Below are positions 1 through 11,128 of a DNA stretch of 64,000 bases, in pieces. The DNA is from Lantana camara (Eukaryota; Streptophyta; Magnoliopsida; Lamiales; Verbenaceae). Within the stretch, counting starts at the first letter, position 1. Each line of letters begins with the position of its first letter. The notes below the pieces were generated by a model. The model saw only the letters and a list, made by a program, of their open reading frames with translations. It was not told the origin of the DNA and ran no database searches. Where the stretch lies: contig CM074860.1 in assembly GCA_037501455.1 (NCBI GenBank), positions 37,396,501 through 37,460,500 on the forward strand, given 5' to 3'. Made by a program: the position numbers and the translations under genes.

Positions 1-1021
1 GTAACCCTACCTAATAATTTTGGTGAGAATATGAATGCAAGCACTGAATGGGGCCCAGGAACTTAGTGCACGTGGCTATCCAGGGAGCCAAGGACCGACG
101 GTGATCCCGTGCACTAGTTCCAACCAAACTATGGTGATACCGGCCCTCGCTAAGAGATTAGCGAGGAATGGGAGCTGAGGCCTTTGGGGATTCATGTACC
201 CTAGTGGCAGTAATGAATGGGTGTCCGGGCCTTGCAAACCCGTCCACCACTCGGAGGAAAAAGTCGTATATGAACGATTGAGTGAATGAATCGAATGAAT
301 GTGCACGAAAGAATTATTGTGTGATCACCCATGAATGAATGAACAATGAATACACAAGGTGTAGGTTGGAGATTATGCAAGCCCACTCGCCGGGCCTTAA
401 ATAACCTAATGAATAAATATGGTAGTTGTAATCCCGTTAATATTTTTCTTTATTTTACCCACTTGGGAAATTATTATAAAACTTCATACGGGATTATGGC
501 TTGCATGTATATGTTTCATTTCCGCGATATTGTATACTTATGCCCTGTTTTATACCCACCAGTCCACTTTGGACTGAACCCGTTTTGTTTTCAGTTGAGT
601 TGTGCAGGCTGGGAGTGCTAGGCGGGAATACGGGTTGTCTAGGTCTTACATTTTAGTCTAGCACTTTCTTTTGGTTACACTCATACTACTTCGGATATTT
701 TGTATATTATTATGAACTTTGGGCGCTTATTGTAATGTGACACGTGATGGACTTTTGAATACTTGTATATATGGTAATTATATTTTGGAGCTTGAAGGCT
801 CATTGTAAATGTTTCAGTTTATGACTTGCTTCCACTTTAACGTCTTTGCTCTGATTTATTTGTATCCCGTTCTTGAATGGTTTAAGCGTTAGCTCCCGCC
901 TAGCATAGCGAGTGTGTTGTGTCCCCGTTTACTGTGACTTGGCACGTGTATGGACTCTCCATTTCATATGCGGTTCGAGTCTCGGTACGGGGGATGTGGC
1001 GTCTCGCACTCGGGCACTACA
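1..1021 (+). mobile_element. LTR 3' portion, forward Gypsy-type element A (truncated by window start)
   Basis: This is the right-hand part of a long LTR. It ends in the family's usual way: a GCGGGGGATGTGG-like stretch, then CGGGCACTACA at 1021. The 50-270 stretch holds the GC-rich box starting GGGCCCAGG that recurs in every long LTR here and closely resembles 16176-16392 of LTR D. A CAGTCCA/TGGACTG hairpin lies at 560-576, and an 11-bp inverted pair GCTAGGCGGGA (617-627) with TCCCGCCTAGC (894-904) follows. No PBS follows 1021; the sequence instead resumes inside another LTR (B). So this is probably the 3' LTR of an element inserted into B, whose body lies left of the window. The small ORFs here look like chance. 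Confidence 0.75.
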
Positions 1022-1118
1022 GTTTGTGGGTTAATTTTGGTTGGATTGAGGTTTGGGGTGGTTTTGAAACCATCCCCAATGAGCAGCTGCTGTTGTTCTA
1101 CATTTTTTCACCCATAAA

Positions 1119-1210
1119 GGATCCAAACAACCGTTTGGATCCCTAGTGCTTTTCCCGAATGCCCGTTTGGGCAGCCCCTGTCTCACCCGAGAACCTTCAA
1201 ACTGCCGTTT
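1119..1210 (+). repeat. Palindrome cluster in LTR B
   Basis: Three successive inverted repeats lie here. The first pairs GGATCCAAAC with GTTTGGATCC around a 4-base spacer (1119-1142). The second pairs CCCGAA with a TTTGGG-type arm, allowing one G-T pair (1154-1171). The third pairs AAAC with GTTT around TGCC (1199-1210). A fourth, weaker copy ending CCGTTT follows at about 1230-1240. The cluster matches in position the palindrome clusters of the other LTRs, but the arm sequence is private to this family. Confidence 0.6.
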
Positions 1211-2132
1211 CTGCTTTCAGGCCAATTTTCAAAAAGCCGTTTACCCTTTTAAAAGTGCTCCAATTGATCTGAATTTTTAATCACAAAAACCTTTTGAAGT
1301 CTAATGTATTCTCCAATTGGAATCATATCAATATCTTTTCTAGTTTTTGAGTTATAACCATTTCAATTTTGTGTCGCCACTTTACTGAAAATCTGCATTC
1401 ATCCAACTTCCGGCCTACGCCATTTTCAAATCACTTTGAACCACAATTCTAGCCTTATACCAGTGGAAAGATCTATTTGTCTACTTTCATACCCAACTAA
1501 AAAACTCCATTTTAACTTCTGGAACTCAAGATATTCCCCTTTTTCTATAGCTTGTGCATTTCCAAAAGCTGTCAGCTTTTGCTGAACTTTGCCAAAACCC
1601 CTCTTCTTGTGTTCCTTTCATTTCCTTGACTTCCGTATGTGATCTATATGAATTGTATACTTGATTAATTGATAATTATGCTAATAATTGACACTCCTTG
1701 GTCCTTACTTGCTTAAACTTGATTGTTTGACTTCGTGATATATATGAAATGAATTTGGAATGTTTAAATGGCATGTTAGGAGTTTATATCAATTGTCTAT
1801 TACTTGGGAGCATTAATTATGCCCATGAACACAATCACAACATATCCATGACTTTTAAGATTTCATTATATATCCAATCATGCTAGGACACGTCACCACT
1901 TCATGAACATTACCGTGTGTCCTACTTAGTTCCATATTGAGTCGTGTCTTACGAGCACACCGTATTTCCTTTCTTGTACAGTGATCTCCTCAGTGAAGAC
2001 ATTCGAGGCTCATGGTTCCTCTCTTGGTCTTTCTTTAACTTGTAGGTGAGGGTTTTCTTTTATATTCGACCTATAACCTTGCATGCTCTAAAGCTAGCCA
2101 AATGATTTTCGTATTAAACTAGCTATATCTTT

Positions 2133-2605
2133 TGTAATATCCCACATCCGTTGGGAAGGAGAACGAATCCTGCCTTATAAAAGGGGTGAAAACCTTTCCT
2201 TGTGGATGCGTTCTGCGTGGGTGGGCGCCTGCGGGCTTAAATTCCATCGCGTGGGAACAAAACCCGTGTCTGGGCTATTCCAGTGGCGGGACAATATTCA
2301 CTTACTGGGCCGATCCTGTTATTCACTATTGTGGTATCAGAGCCGGTGCCGGGAAGATGGTGTGCCAACGAGGACGCTGGGCTCTCCTTAGGAGGAGGGG
2401 GGTGGGGTGGATGTAATATCCCACATCGGTTGGGAAGGAGAACGAAGCCTGCCTTATAATAGGGGGTGGAAACCTTTCCTTGTGGACGCGTTCTGCGTGG
2501 GTGGGTGCCTGTGGGCTTAAATTCCATTGTGTGGGAACAAAACCCACGCCTGGGCTATTCCAGTGGCGGGACAATACTCACTTACTGGGCCAATCCTGTT
2601 ATTCA
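2133..2605 (+). mobile_element. TRIM (terminal-repeat retrotransposon in miniature) nested in LTR B
   Basis: Two near-identical direct repeats form the ends: LTR1 2133-2325 (193 bp) and LTR2 2412-2605 (194 bp). Both start TGTAATATCCCACATC and end GTTATTCA. Six bases after LTR1 is a perfect iMet-type PBS (TGGTATCAGAGCC, 2332-2344). The purine-rich GGAGGAGGGGGGTGGGG stretch directly before LTR2 is the polypurine tract. The 86-bp internal region has no coding capacity, which is the TRIM definition: mobilisation must come from another element. Flanking 5-mers are TCTTT on the left and CTTCT on the right, so a clean TSD is not visible unless the right end is two bases further on. No 5S rRNA-like sequence is present, so this is not a Cassandra-type TRIM. 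Confidence 0.9.
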
Positions 2606-3914
2606 CTTCTTTTATACCGGGTATGTACCGGAAATGCTTTATAAACTATGCAGTGTTAACCCTGAGCCTGTTTTGTGAGATCCTGTTATTGCCCCCGGCC
2701 CTCCTAGCGCTGCGCTAGCCGGTGTGGATTTCTGTACCTGCTCTTGGACCCAGGGGTTTGTGTATGGAGCGAACTGGGGAGGTATCTGGCTGTCGCTGAA
2801 CTTTTGCACAAGTCCCATCCTGTTGGACTGCCCGGATATCCACCATGAGGTTTAGTGGAAGATGGGGCTCCGGTCTGGGGAGTCATGAACCCACAGATCA
2901 TCCTGTCTGAATGGCCAGGGTTAGCTACCCGGACCATCACCGGAGAAGGAGGTTAACTTATATATGTTTTTCCGCTATTAATAATTGTAATAAAATCCTG
3001 ATTCCTGCTTACTGAACTGTATACTTTACTTGTTCCTATCATTTAAATAATGGAAAATAGAGTCCAGGATGGAATAAATACCCGTTCTCGCTGGGTCCCC
3101 TAAAATGTAATACATAGATATCCGTAACCTCTGGCATGGCCCCAGTCCCTATTCAGCACCCGAGCCCGTGGATCGTTAAGGTAAAATGGACATTAACAGA
3201 GGGCGTACGGATATCGACACATGCATTTTATATCCTGTTTACCTGACTGCATGCATGAAAGTAATTCCACCGATACGTATTGATTGCTTCCTGAATCATG
3301 TCATCTGATTTAATAACAAATAACGTACAGTGGAATCACGCCTGCTTGATTACCTATTTATATATATGTGCATGTGTAACCCCTTCACTCATTCAGTTGG
3401 CTGACCCCTCCCTCTCGTTGTTTTTAGTTGTTGTCTTACAGGTTCTATGGTCGTTAGGCGGGAGTCAGTAGAGGTCCTTTTTCGAGTCTGGGTCTTGTCC
3501 ACACTACATTGTACTGCATTTACATTTCTTGTATTACATTAGGCCTTGTTGGCTATTTGTATTTTATATTGCTTGATTGAACTCGGGACAGGTTTCCAGG
3601 GCCCTAGTTGAACCCATTTTATTTATTGTTGTGGATTAATTGTCCGGGACAGGTTTCTAGGACTTTAGTGGAACTCGTATTTACATTCCTACTCTGAATT
3701 GTATTTATTTTATCGGTTGTGAATGTATGATTCCTTGCTTCCGCATCCTTATTCCCGTTGAATTGTTGGTACAGGGTCTAGTCCCGCCTAGCACAGGGTT
3801 GTTTTATTCTGTCTTCGTTCGCTGTGAGTTTGGTTCATGTATGGATTTCCCATTTAATGTGTGGACCGGGCTCCTATTGCGGGGGATGTGGTGTCTATCG
3901 TTCCGGGTGCTACA

Positions 3915-5090
3915 TCCTAAAGTGTTATCAGAGTTCCAAGTTACAAAACCAGAGTTCTAGTGTCGTGTGGTGTCGTGTTGAGTCTAGGTCAAATGACATA
4001 GGACCAACTTGTCAACGTGTGCATTGCATTGATTATTGCCATCAATTGATGATTAATTGATATTAAATTGCTGAAAATTTATCTATTCAACGCGCTTTAC
4101 TTTAAAGTTTGTTGATTTTGTGTTGCATTTTGCATCGAATATGTGTTTTATAATTATGTGCCATAGGCATACACTAAACCACACGCCTCTATATTCAAAT
4201 TGAGTTGTGATTTGTAGGTTGTTACTATGATGTTGAAGCTATGGTTAACATCGACAACAACCATCCTTTTCCTAGTTGTTGGGTGGTTAGCAAGTGTAGC
4301 GAGGTTCAAAATGGAGACAGGATCTTTCAATGCCTTTCCTCAAAAGATTATTTTCACTTACTTAAGGCCTACAATAGAAGGCCCCGATCCATGGCAAATT
4401 CCACCAACTTCATCCTTTCTACGTTGGGTTAAGGCTACTGACCTCAGACAAGGGCGTGTCTCAGGAAAGCCTACAGTCATGATATGCCCATGTCATGAGC
4501 TTTTGCAGCCATTAAATGGCTGCTATCCATGTGGTTATGCATGGCTTTTTCTTGTTCTGTTTGTGACGTTATGTGTTGTTTTTTGCTTTTCACGTTTTAT
4601 TTTCAATTTTATTTAATTTCTCCCACCCCAATTATGACCCTATCATGTTAATAAGTTGCAATATGATATGTTTCATGGTTTACCTTGATTTATGGATTTA
4701 TTTTCTAAGTGTAAACGAGACATAAGTGCATAATCTTTTAAATGCAACATGTGGAGTTTCTTTGTATCTTTTGCCTTGCCTATGTGCTTCAAACTTGTAT
4801 ATGCATGACATATGATATAATTTGATATGTTATGTGTTTATTTAACGTGTTAGGTGTTTAATTTATGCGCCGCTTACATGTTAATATGCTAATTGCTTTG
4901 ATGTGCCCTAACTTGAACGTATATGACGTGCATCGCATCACGTGCATCCATATGCATTTGCCGTGCGTTTCTATGGTTCATTACTGAGTCTAGTCTTGTC
5001 TCTTGCATTTGGATTGTCCGTGTGAAGTAGCTGGTTGGTGTACAACCGTTCTATAGATGTGCGTTTTGGGCTTGTTTTGTTCGTTTCATT
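3915..5090 (+). mobile_element. PBS and internal region of element B, non-coding remnant
   Basis: Eight bases after the LTR end comes a degenerate iMet primer site (TGTTATCAGAG, from 3923). The next lines match the opening of D's internal region (17215 onward): a GACATAGGA-type stretch, an AACGTGTGCATTGCATTGA block and TCAACCTCAACAAC-like sequence. No long open frame or retroelement protein motif is visible; the 129-residue frame at 4227-4616 has no recognisable domain. The region stops where reverse element C begins, preceded by TCATT (5086-5090), which would be C's target duplication if C's right end were intact. Confidence 0.6.
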
Positions 5091-6246
5091 TGTAACACCC
5101 CGGAGCGAAGGGCACCACATCCCCCGCACCATAGCCCGACACGTGTAACGAAATGGGAACTCCGCACACGCATCAAGCTATAGCAAACGGGTGATAAATA
5201 AAATCTCTCCTAGGCTAGGCGGTCTAGACCCTAATACAGAGTGCGCAATAAGAACAAATAACAGATGCGGAAGCGCCAGGAATCCAAAATGCAGACATAC
5301 ATGCTCAGAATATAAACAAGATATACATAATGTAACGGGTCAATTTATACCAATACTCACATGTTCAAATTAAAAACATAACTTATACAAGTACTCTCAA
5401 ATTCAAGTCATAATAACATATACATAATTTCCAAAAGCTCAAAAGTGCCGAAGAAACTAAATAAAATGCATGAGACTCGCTACAAACTCTAAGACTCAAA
5501 AGAAGACCGCCGCTAGCAAAAACTCTCCAAACAGGTACTTGCAACTCAAAAAAGAAAGGGAAAAAAAGAAACAATGAGGAGGGGTCAGTCCTAAAGACTG
5601 GTGAGGAGGCTAACACACACACACGTATATATATGTAAGAGCATAGCATATTAAAAATTAAAGAGTTCATGAACCGGGACGTGGTTTTTACATTCTAAAA
5701 TATTTTAACCCGTGATATTACATATAAAGAAAAAGGTTGAAGGCCGAAGGCCAAAATCAACCAATTTTAGAAGTTAGAAGTCCACTCCCGTTTCACAAAC
5801 CATAAGTAGAAGCAAAAGCACACCAACTCGGTGAGTACGAGTTTCCAACCCACCTACTTTATATTCATAAGCAAAAGCACAAGCAAAACAATGTGCAAAG
5901 TCAATCCAAGCTTCTCCATTTAGGGAAGAGAGAGGTGCCCTCTCAACCTCGGCTCTTGGCAAAACATATGAGTCAGGGGATCCTACCCGCTCCTTCGACG
6001 GGGTTACCGTCGGCTCAAGAAGACCTAGAGTTACCGTTGAGCTAAGTCTCCCTTTTTTGTGGAGTAGTGTTGATGAGAGAGCTCGGCGACCCCATGGCCG
6101 ACCCGAGATCACATACCACTTCTCCGGGGCCCAAGGCAAAGTGCAAAAAGGCATATACATATTCACAGACTTATCTTTCAAAGCCCAAAGCTCGCTAAGG
6201 CAAAACACACACCAATCCTTTCAAAAGAAAACAAACAAAAACGTAG

Positions 6247-6248
<2 letters not shown>

Positions 6249-6288
<40 letters not shown>
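6249..6288. repeat. (TA)n microsatellite
   Basis: About 40 bp of uninterrupted TA dinucleotide lies in the left LTR of element C. The right LTR has a much shorter TA run at the equivalent place (about 11909-11920). Confidence 0.95.
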
Positions 6289-6291
<3 letters not shown>

Positions 6292-7053
6292 GTTTTCAAA
6301 CGATCTCATAGTGAACGGGCCAATTCCCACAAAACACGAATCAAACACGTATCTAGATACATGTATATATATAAGTCGAATGCGGGCTTAAAATTCAAGT
6401 AGGGTTGTAGGTCATATTAACTAAAAGAAAGAAAACCTCACCTTGTCGACCAAACCGAACGCAACGAACCGAAAGACTTCTAAAACACCTCCTCGTCACC
6501 CACGAAACAAACCCAAGGATAAAACAAAGAGTAAGCAACGAATTTAGACTCAATATGAACCAATTAGATGCTCGGCCAATGCATATAAAAGTAAATGATG
6601 TATAAAGAACGCAATGAGAAAGCACTTAGGTCACATGATGCCATATTAAATCATACCGGATCATAGCTCATATATTTCACGTTAAACAAGTTCATAAATC
6701 TCAAACAACGAACACAAGGAATCATACAACATGTTAACAATGCATACATTTCATAAAAACAACTAGGAAATTACATGCAAGGAAAACAAACAGGTTATGA
6801 AGTCATGCATGCACGTAAGGAGCATATTAAGTCATATAATGCACATTTCACGTCAAATAAACCTATAAACTTAATACAACATGCATAACATGTTATTCAG
6901 ACATAAAACAAACCAAATTCATGCATCAACAAGTTATAGCACAACATTTCATACATATAAACAAGAATACATCACATTAGGTTCAAGACCGGGGAGGGAT
7001 ACGAGCAAAACGAACAAACAAACGACGAAAACACACAAACTGTTGGACTGGGG

Positions 7054-7180
7054 GGGACTAAGGGCCATTAGTCCCACCCCTTCACAACCTGAGTAATGGC
7101 CGTTACTCAGTACAGTAGCCCCAGCTATTGACTAACGGCCGTTATAGCCTTACAACGCAAAAGACCCTAACGGGCATTAG
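7054..7180 (-). repeat. Palindrome cluster in left LTR of C
   Basis: Four inverted repeats occur in about 130 bp. They are GGGACTAA/TTAGTCCC (7054-7075), GAGTAA/TTACTC (7091-7108), TAACGGCCGTTA (7133-7144) and CTAA/TTAG (7167-7180). The right LTR keeps the first as a perfect 22-nt palindrome (12687-12708). Confidence 0.75.
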
Positions 7181-8420
7181 CCCACACAGGGCTAGAATTC
7201 TCGAGTTCCAGCCCCAAAACTCCAAAGAACCCACCCTACACTCAAGACAACACATCATCCAAGGTTTATGATGCAAATATTCAAAGATTCATGCCCTAAA
7301 TCATGCAAAAACCGAAGCTAGATTCATGAGAAAGGAAGAGATATATAAACAAGTTCATGTTCTTCAGGTTTATCAAAAATCCAGTAATGGCACACTCATG
7401 AATCCTTAAATACCACTTAAATCAATTCCATAGAAGTCATAAAGGATATCATATGATCATATAACATGCTTCATATCAAAAGATTTGACAAAGAATCATG
7501 TTAGAACCATGAAAATGTCTTAAACCCTCACTATTCATGCCATATGCCATAGAATGCTCAAACATGGATGAAATCTTGCAAACTTATAGTTAAAATGATT
7601 ACAAAGGGATGTAGAGTACAAATAATAAATTACCTCTTGAATTGGAAGAGATTTGATCAAGGTTTGAGCTCAAATCTTGGAGAAATGGATAGTTGCTCTT
7701 CTTTCTCGTTTCTTCCTTCTTGGATCTGAACTTTGTAGCTCTTTTCTCTTCTTTTTGGGTGTGATTTCGAAGTGAGAGGGTTAGGGAAGAGAGAGATCTG
7801 AACCTTGATCATAAAAGTTAAGGGTTAAGGCTTAATTTGGGTTAAAGTGATCCCTACAAACTCAAGACTAGTCAAAAGGTGTTACTTTGGTGCGAGGTGC
7901 TTGGTTCGGGTGAAATTCGGAGGATCAAATGGTCTTAGAAAAATACGAGGCTAGGTTCCTTGTCTTACTCTCTTCGTTATAAATATGACGTATCTTCCGA
8001 AATTTGAATCCGAATTCCTGATCTCAAGTTACGACTCCCGGAACCCAAGGTGCGCTAAAACTAGTTAGGGCCTTAAGTCCCTAACAAATAAATCGGTTTG
8101 AAAACCGTATCAAACGAACTCAAAATCATAAAAAGAGTATATAAATAGGTTCATAACATATATACATCATGCATATCACTTAATCACAAAAGTTAGAATA
8201 AAAAACGAGTTCAAACGGATTAAAAACGAAGCAAATAGGGCATAAACGTTCAAATTGCACGTACAAGGTTCAAATAAAATTCAAATATAAATTCATATAA
8301 TTCAAGAATATCACGTAAACAATAAAATAAACACATAATATATGTAATTAAAATAATTTAAATGCGCACTTAGCACTCTCGAGCCGCGTACCTGTACGGC
8401 CGGACGAGCGGGATGTTATA

Positions 8421-8457
8421 AACTCCCCTCCTTCAAAAGGACCTGTCCTCAGGTCCT
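8421..8457 (-). promoter_or_regulatory. Polypurine tract and adjoining hairpin, element C
   Basis: Read on the minus strand, an 8-bp perfect stem pairs AGGACCTG with CAGGTCCT around the loop AGGA. It leads directly into TTTTGAAGGAGGGG, the polypurine tract that primes plus-strand synthesis, which abuts the LTR. The stem sequence differs from those at the same place in elements D, K and N, but pairing is kept in all four. Confidence 0.8.
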
Positions 8458-8559
8458 GCAGCAGGATCTGAACAACTCTGGAACTAACTCACTCCACACT
8501 TCCACTGTGCCACTCTGATCCAAGTGAGCTGTAGACTCCTCGGGATACCACTTCCTTAA

Positions 8560-8850
8560 TTAGAAATAAGGAAGACTTCTCATATCCCGATAGTTCGGTA
8601 CGACTTGCCGAATCCGACTAAATCCCCTTAGCCTTAGCAAACCGGACACAAAGTCCTTAGCGATTTGCTCCCATTTCCAAATAGAATTCGGAAGTAGTTG
8701 GAGAATCCTACCAGTTCTTGATGCTCGGTCTTCAACCGATGGCACGTTGACATTACTACACAAAGTCCACAACATCTCTTCTCATACCAATGCATCATTA
8801 CTGGTTCTTCAAGTCCTCGAACCATGAGTGGGATTAGTCTCACGACCAAG
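8560..8850 (-). pseudogene. Gypsy integrase remnant of element C
   Basis: Two overlapping minus-strand frames carry pieces of an integrase. One frame has KTEHQ, the segment after the zinc-binding cysteines. The other has GRILQ followed by WKWEQIAKDFVSGL, matching the [15 protein letters not shown] stretch around the first catalytic Asp of element N's integrase. A frameshift separates the halves. Only this fragment is recognisable; the rest of integrase is absent or too decayed. It lies where the end of pol should be, just inside the polypurine tract, which supports a large internal deletion of pol. Confidence 0.7.
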
Positions 8851-9924
8851 CACTTCTAGTGACATAGGCCTCAACTCTCAGTTAGCAACGCACAACCAAA
8901 GTCTTCCTTAGTACCTCGATCGTAACGGAATAGTTTTGAGTACCCTCGGGTAAGCAAATCTAGTACCGAAGGTAACTTTCCTCAAGAGCCTTATCCACTC
9001 AAGCCGTGCCTCTTCCTTGTCTTTCATGTCACGGGATAGCCGCCTATACAAAGATAAATCTCCTGTTGAATTCCAATAACACTAGAGACTTATACTCTGA
9101 GGCGACTCTAGGTTCTTCTACCAGAACGCGTACTCGACAATACCCTTATTGAAACCACAACTGGAGCCACCCACGAAGCTCTGAAGAAGAATGAAACACC
9201 AACTCCACGAAGCGAGCGAAGGGTATTTATCTTCTACAGTTAACCTGTGCAACTCACTGCAGTTTATACTCATCTCAAAGTCTTGTCTTCTTCTTAGATA
9301 GGATTAAAGTACTCCACGAAGAAGTACTCAATTGATGAAACTACCTTCTAAGAGCTCCTCAACTACGTCCTGAAATCCAACACCCACGTTAGAGTTATCC
9401 AGTAGGGAATCTTCAAACAAGGTCAAATTCCGGGATAAAGATCACGATCGTCTCAATGTCCCTATCAAGTGGTAATAAATCCCAACCTTCAAGGAATCAT
9501 CAAAGAGGTCTTACTCCGATCTTTATCTCCTCAAGCTTGGCTCGATCCTTCAGTTAACCCTAAGTAAGCCACAAAGCTTGTTGCACCGTCCCGGAATAAC
9601 CAACCACTTCTTCAAAGGACATATACGGGCTAGCCTTCAATCTATTACCCAAAATATCATTGAGCCCCAAAAGGACCTCCAAAAGCAACCATTAATGCCT
9701 ACGGTAACACCGTGCCCTAACAAGGTGTCTTCAAGAAGTCCACCGGGCAAGCTTGACCCTCACAACTCACCAACACTCTCGGGCGCTCGCCTCACCAAAC
9801 TCTCTCCAAGGAGAGAGTCAGCACAAAAGGAAGAAAGCCACAACGCAAGCGGCAAGCAAAATACACAAGTACCAAGAAACAACGAGGAAAGAAAGGTAAC
9901 ACAAAATTAAAATAAGATGCATGT
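8851..9924 (-). mobile_element. Decayed internal region of element C
   Basis: No reading frame with recognisable reverse transcriptase, RNase H or protease motifs is visible. From 9551 rightwards the sequence is duplicated at 23398 onward. The 110-residue plus-strand frame at 9578-9910 is antisense to the element and is only partly retained in the second copy, so I do not call it a gene. Confidence 0.5.
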
Positions 9925-10909
9925 ATGAGATGCCATGAATGCTTAGTGTACCTTTCACCGCGGTGGTAGTGTCGAGCTTGGGATCTAATTCTTTATCTCC
10001 ACTTGCATCCAGTTGAATTCGGCTCAAAGTTTTGGAACCGCGGCTCTTCTTCATAGGCTTCGGATCCTTGTTCTTCGGGCAAGTACTCGCCTTGTGACCC
10101 AACTCTCCACACTTGAAGCATACACCTAATTTCTTCCTACAAACTTCTTCGGTATGGTTCGGGCCTTGGCAATAGGAGCATTGAATTATGTCCGGAGGGG
10201 AAGGTATCAAATCCATCTTCGGTAGTCATAGTTTCCTCTTCTTCTTAGTGTCATTGACATCTTAGAATTCTTGAGATTTCCTTTGTTTTATGAGTCTTTT
10301 ACCCGAACTTGAACTCGATCCTTGTTCCATATATGAGGGGTGCCACTCTGACCGTCGATTATCCATCTCTACTTGAACCGCCTTTCTAAGTTCCTCGGAC
10401 CATGTATGCACCCATGAAGCTTGAAAAACTTGGTAAATATTATCCCGACGCCCTTGAATATAGCTCCGGACTTTAGGGCAGTCCTTGTCGGCTCCCGAAC
10501 TTTCAAGTTCCGATATAAGATCGTCCAACATCTTCAATTCTTGTTCGAGATCCAAAAATTCCTGAAGTCTTTTAACCATCAGACTTGGAGGAATGTGTTT
10601 ATAGTAGAATTCTCATATGAGTTTCTCCCACGTAAATTCTTCTCCAGATTCTTCCAATTTTATTCTCGTTTCTTTAAGCCACTTTGAAGCTTGGCCTTAG
10701 AGTAAACGGGCAGCGCAAATCATCTTGTCTTGTGACGTCCCTGAAAGTATCTCCCAAATCCAAGTAATCTCGGAAATCCATTCCTCGGCCTCGACGTCGT
10801 TACCTCCAAACCACATCGGTGGATCAAACTCTTTAAACCTTTTGTAGACCGAGGTTACTCGGTTCTCGTGTCCATCTTTCAATGGCACATGTTGAGGATG
10901 AGAAGCCAT
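9925..10909 (-). pseudogene. gag pseudogene of element C (copy 1)
   Basis: A single minus-strand frame starts at MASHPQHVPL. It holds the N-terminal gag segment (FDPPMWFGGNDVEAEEW), a helical middle region, and two CCHC knuckles of the CX2CX4HX4C type (CSYCQGPNHTEEVC, then CFKCGELGHKASTC). It runs into the first residues before protease (TAVKGTLSIHG) and breaks before the catalytic Asp motif. Four in-frame stops interrupt it: TAA at 10697-10699, TGA at 10613-10615, TAA at 10262-10264 and a TGA just upstream of the MDLIPSP segment. No frameshift is needed. The nucleocapsid function would be RNA packaging, but this copy cannot make full-length Gag. Confidence 0.85.
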
Positions 10910-11109
10910 CCTGAAATAAGAAAATAATTCCAAAATACCGATACGGGTGGGATAGTGCATGTTCATGTGAACAACCAACATAAATAATACAAATAATGCA
11001 AATAATTCACATAAATGATGAAAGTGAATGCAAACAAGCACATAACCCTAAGCCGAACGACCTAGACCGAGCCGACACGATGCTAGAGCTCCGGTTTTGT
11101 AACCAAGAC

Positions 11110-11120
11110 CTGTGATACCA
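11110..11120 (-). promoter_or_regulatory. Primer binding site of element C (mutated iMet type)
   Basis: The minus strand reads TGGTATCACAG here, eight bases inside the 5' LTR. The sister copy at 24954-24967 has the intact TGGTATCAGAGCTC. The standard role is annealing of the tRNA-iMet 3' end to start minus-strand DNA. Confidence 0.8.
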
Positions 11121-11128
11121 CTTTAGGA

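Larger units (their letters stand above)
1022..3914 (+). mobile_element. 5' LTR (left-truncated) of forward element B, split by a TRIM
   Basis: This LTR is related to the solo LTR at 17663-20667: both share the block around 1300-1440 (CCAATTGGAATCA, then a GCCTACGCCATTTT stretch) that recurs near 18870-18990. It ends CGGGTGCTACA at 3914 and a PBS follows. It contains the GGGCCC-type box (2747-2945), a weak TCAG/CTGA hairpin (3393-3404), and the inverted pair TAGGCGGGA (3455-3463) with TCCCGCCTA (3782-3790). The motif CGGGACAGGTTTC occurs twice (about 3583 and 3641) but once in the D and K LTRs. Its 5' part is missing because element A sits at 1021. The TRIM at 2133-2605 is a later insertion. 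Confidence 0.75.
5091..8420 (-). repeat. 3' LTR of element C (left copy, 3.3 kb)
   Basis: On the plus strand it starts TGTAACACCCC and ends GTTATA (CA mutated to TA), directly followed by the reverse-complement polypurine tract. Read in sense, it has the same architecture as the other long LTRs: a palindrome cluster (7054-7180), a GGGCCCC box (about 6128), a CAGTC/GACTG hairpin (5586-5600) and a GCGGGGGATGTGG-like terminus. It contains a (TA)n tract at about 6249-6288. The small ORFs across it have no protein similarity I recognise. Confidence 0.8.

Noticed and set aside
2133..2605. Cassandra-type TRIM with 5S rRNA in its LTR
   Set aside because: The LTR has no 5S internal-control-region sequence that I can recognise.
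4227..4616. 129-residue frame with a hydrophobic start
   Set aside because: It has no recognisable family, is not preserved in the matching interior of element D, and begins in non-coding leader-like sequence.
9578..9910. 110-residue plus-strand frame, partly present again at 23425
   Set aside because: It is antisense to a Gypsy interior and shortened in the second copy. The similarity is explained by duplication of the whole segment.
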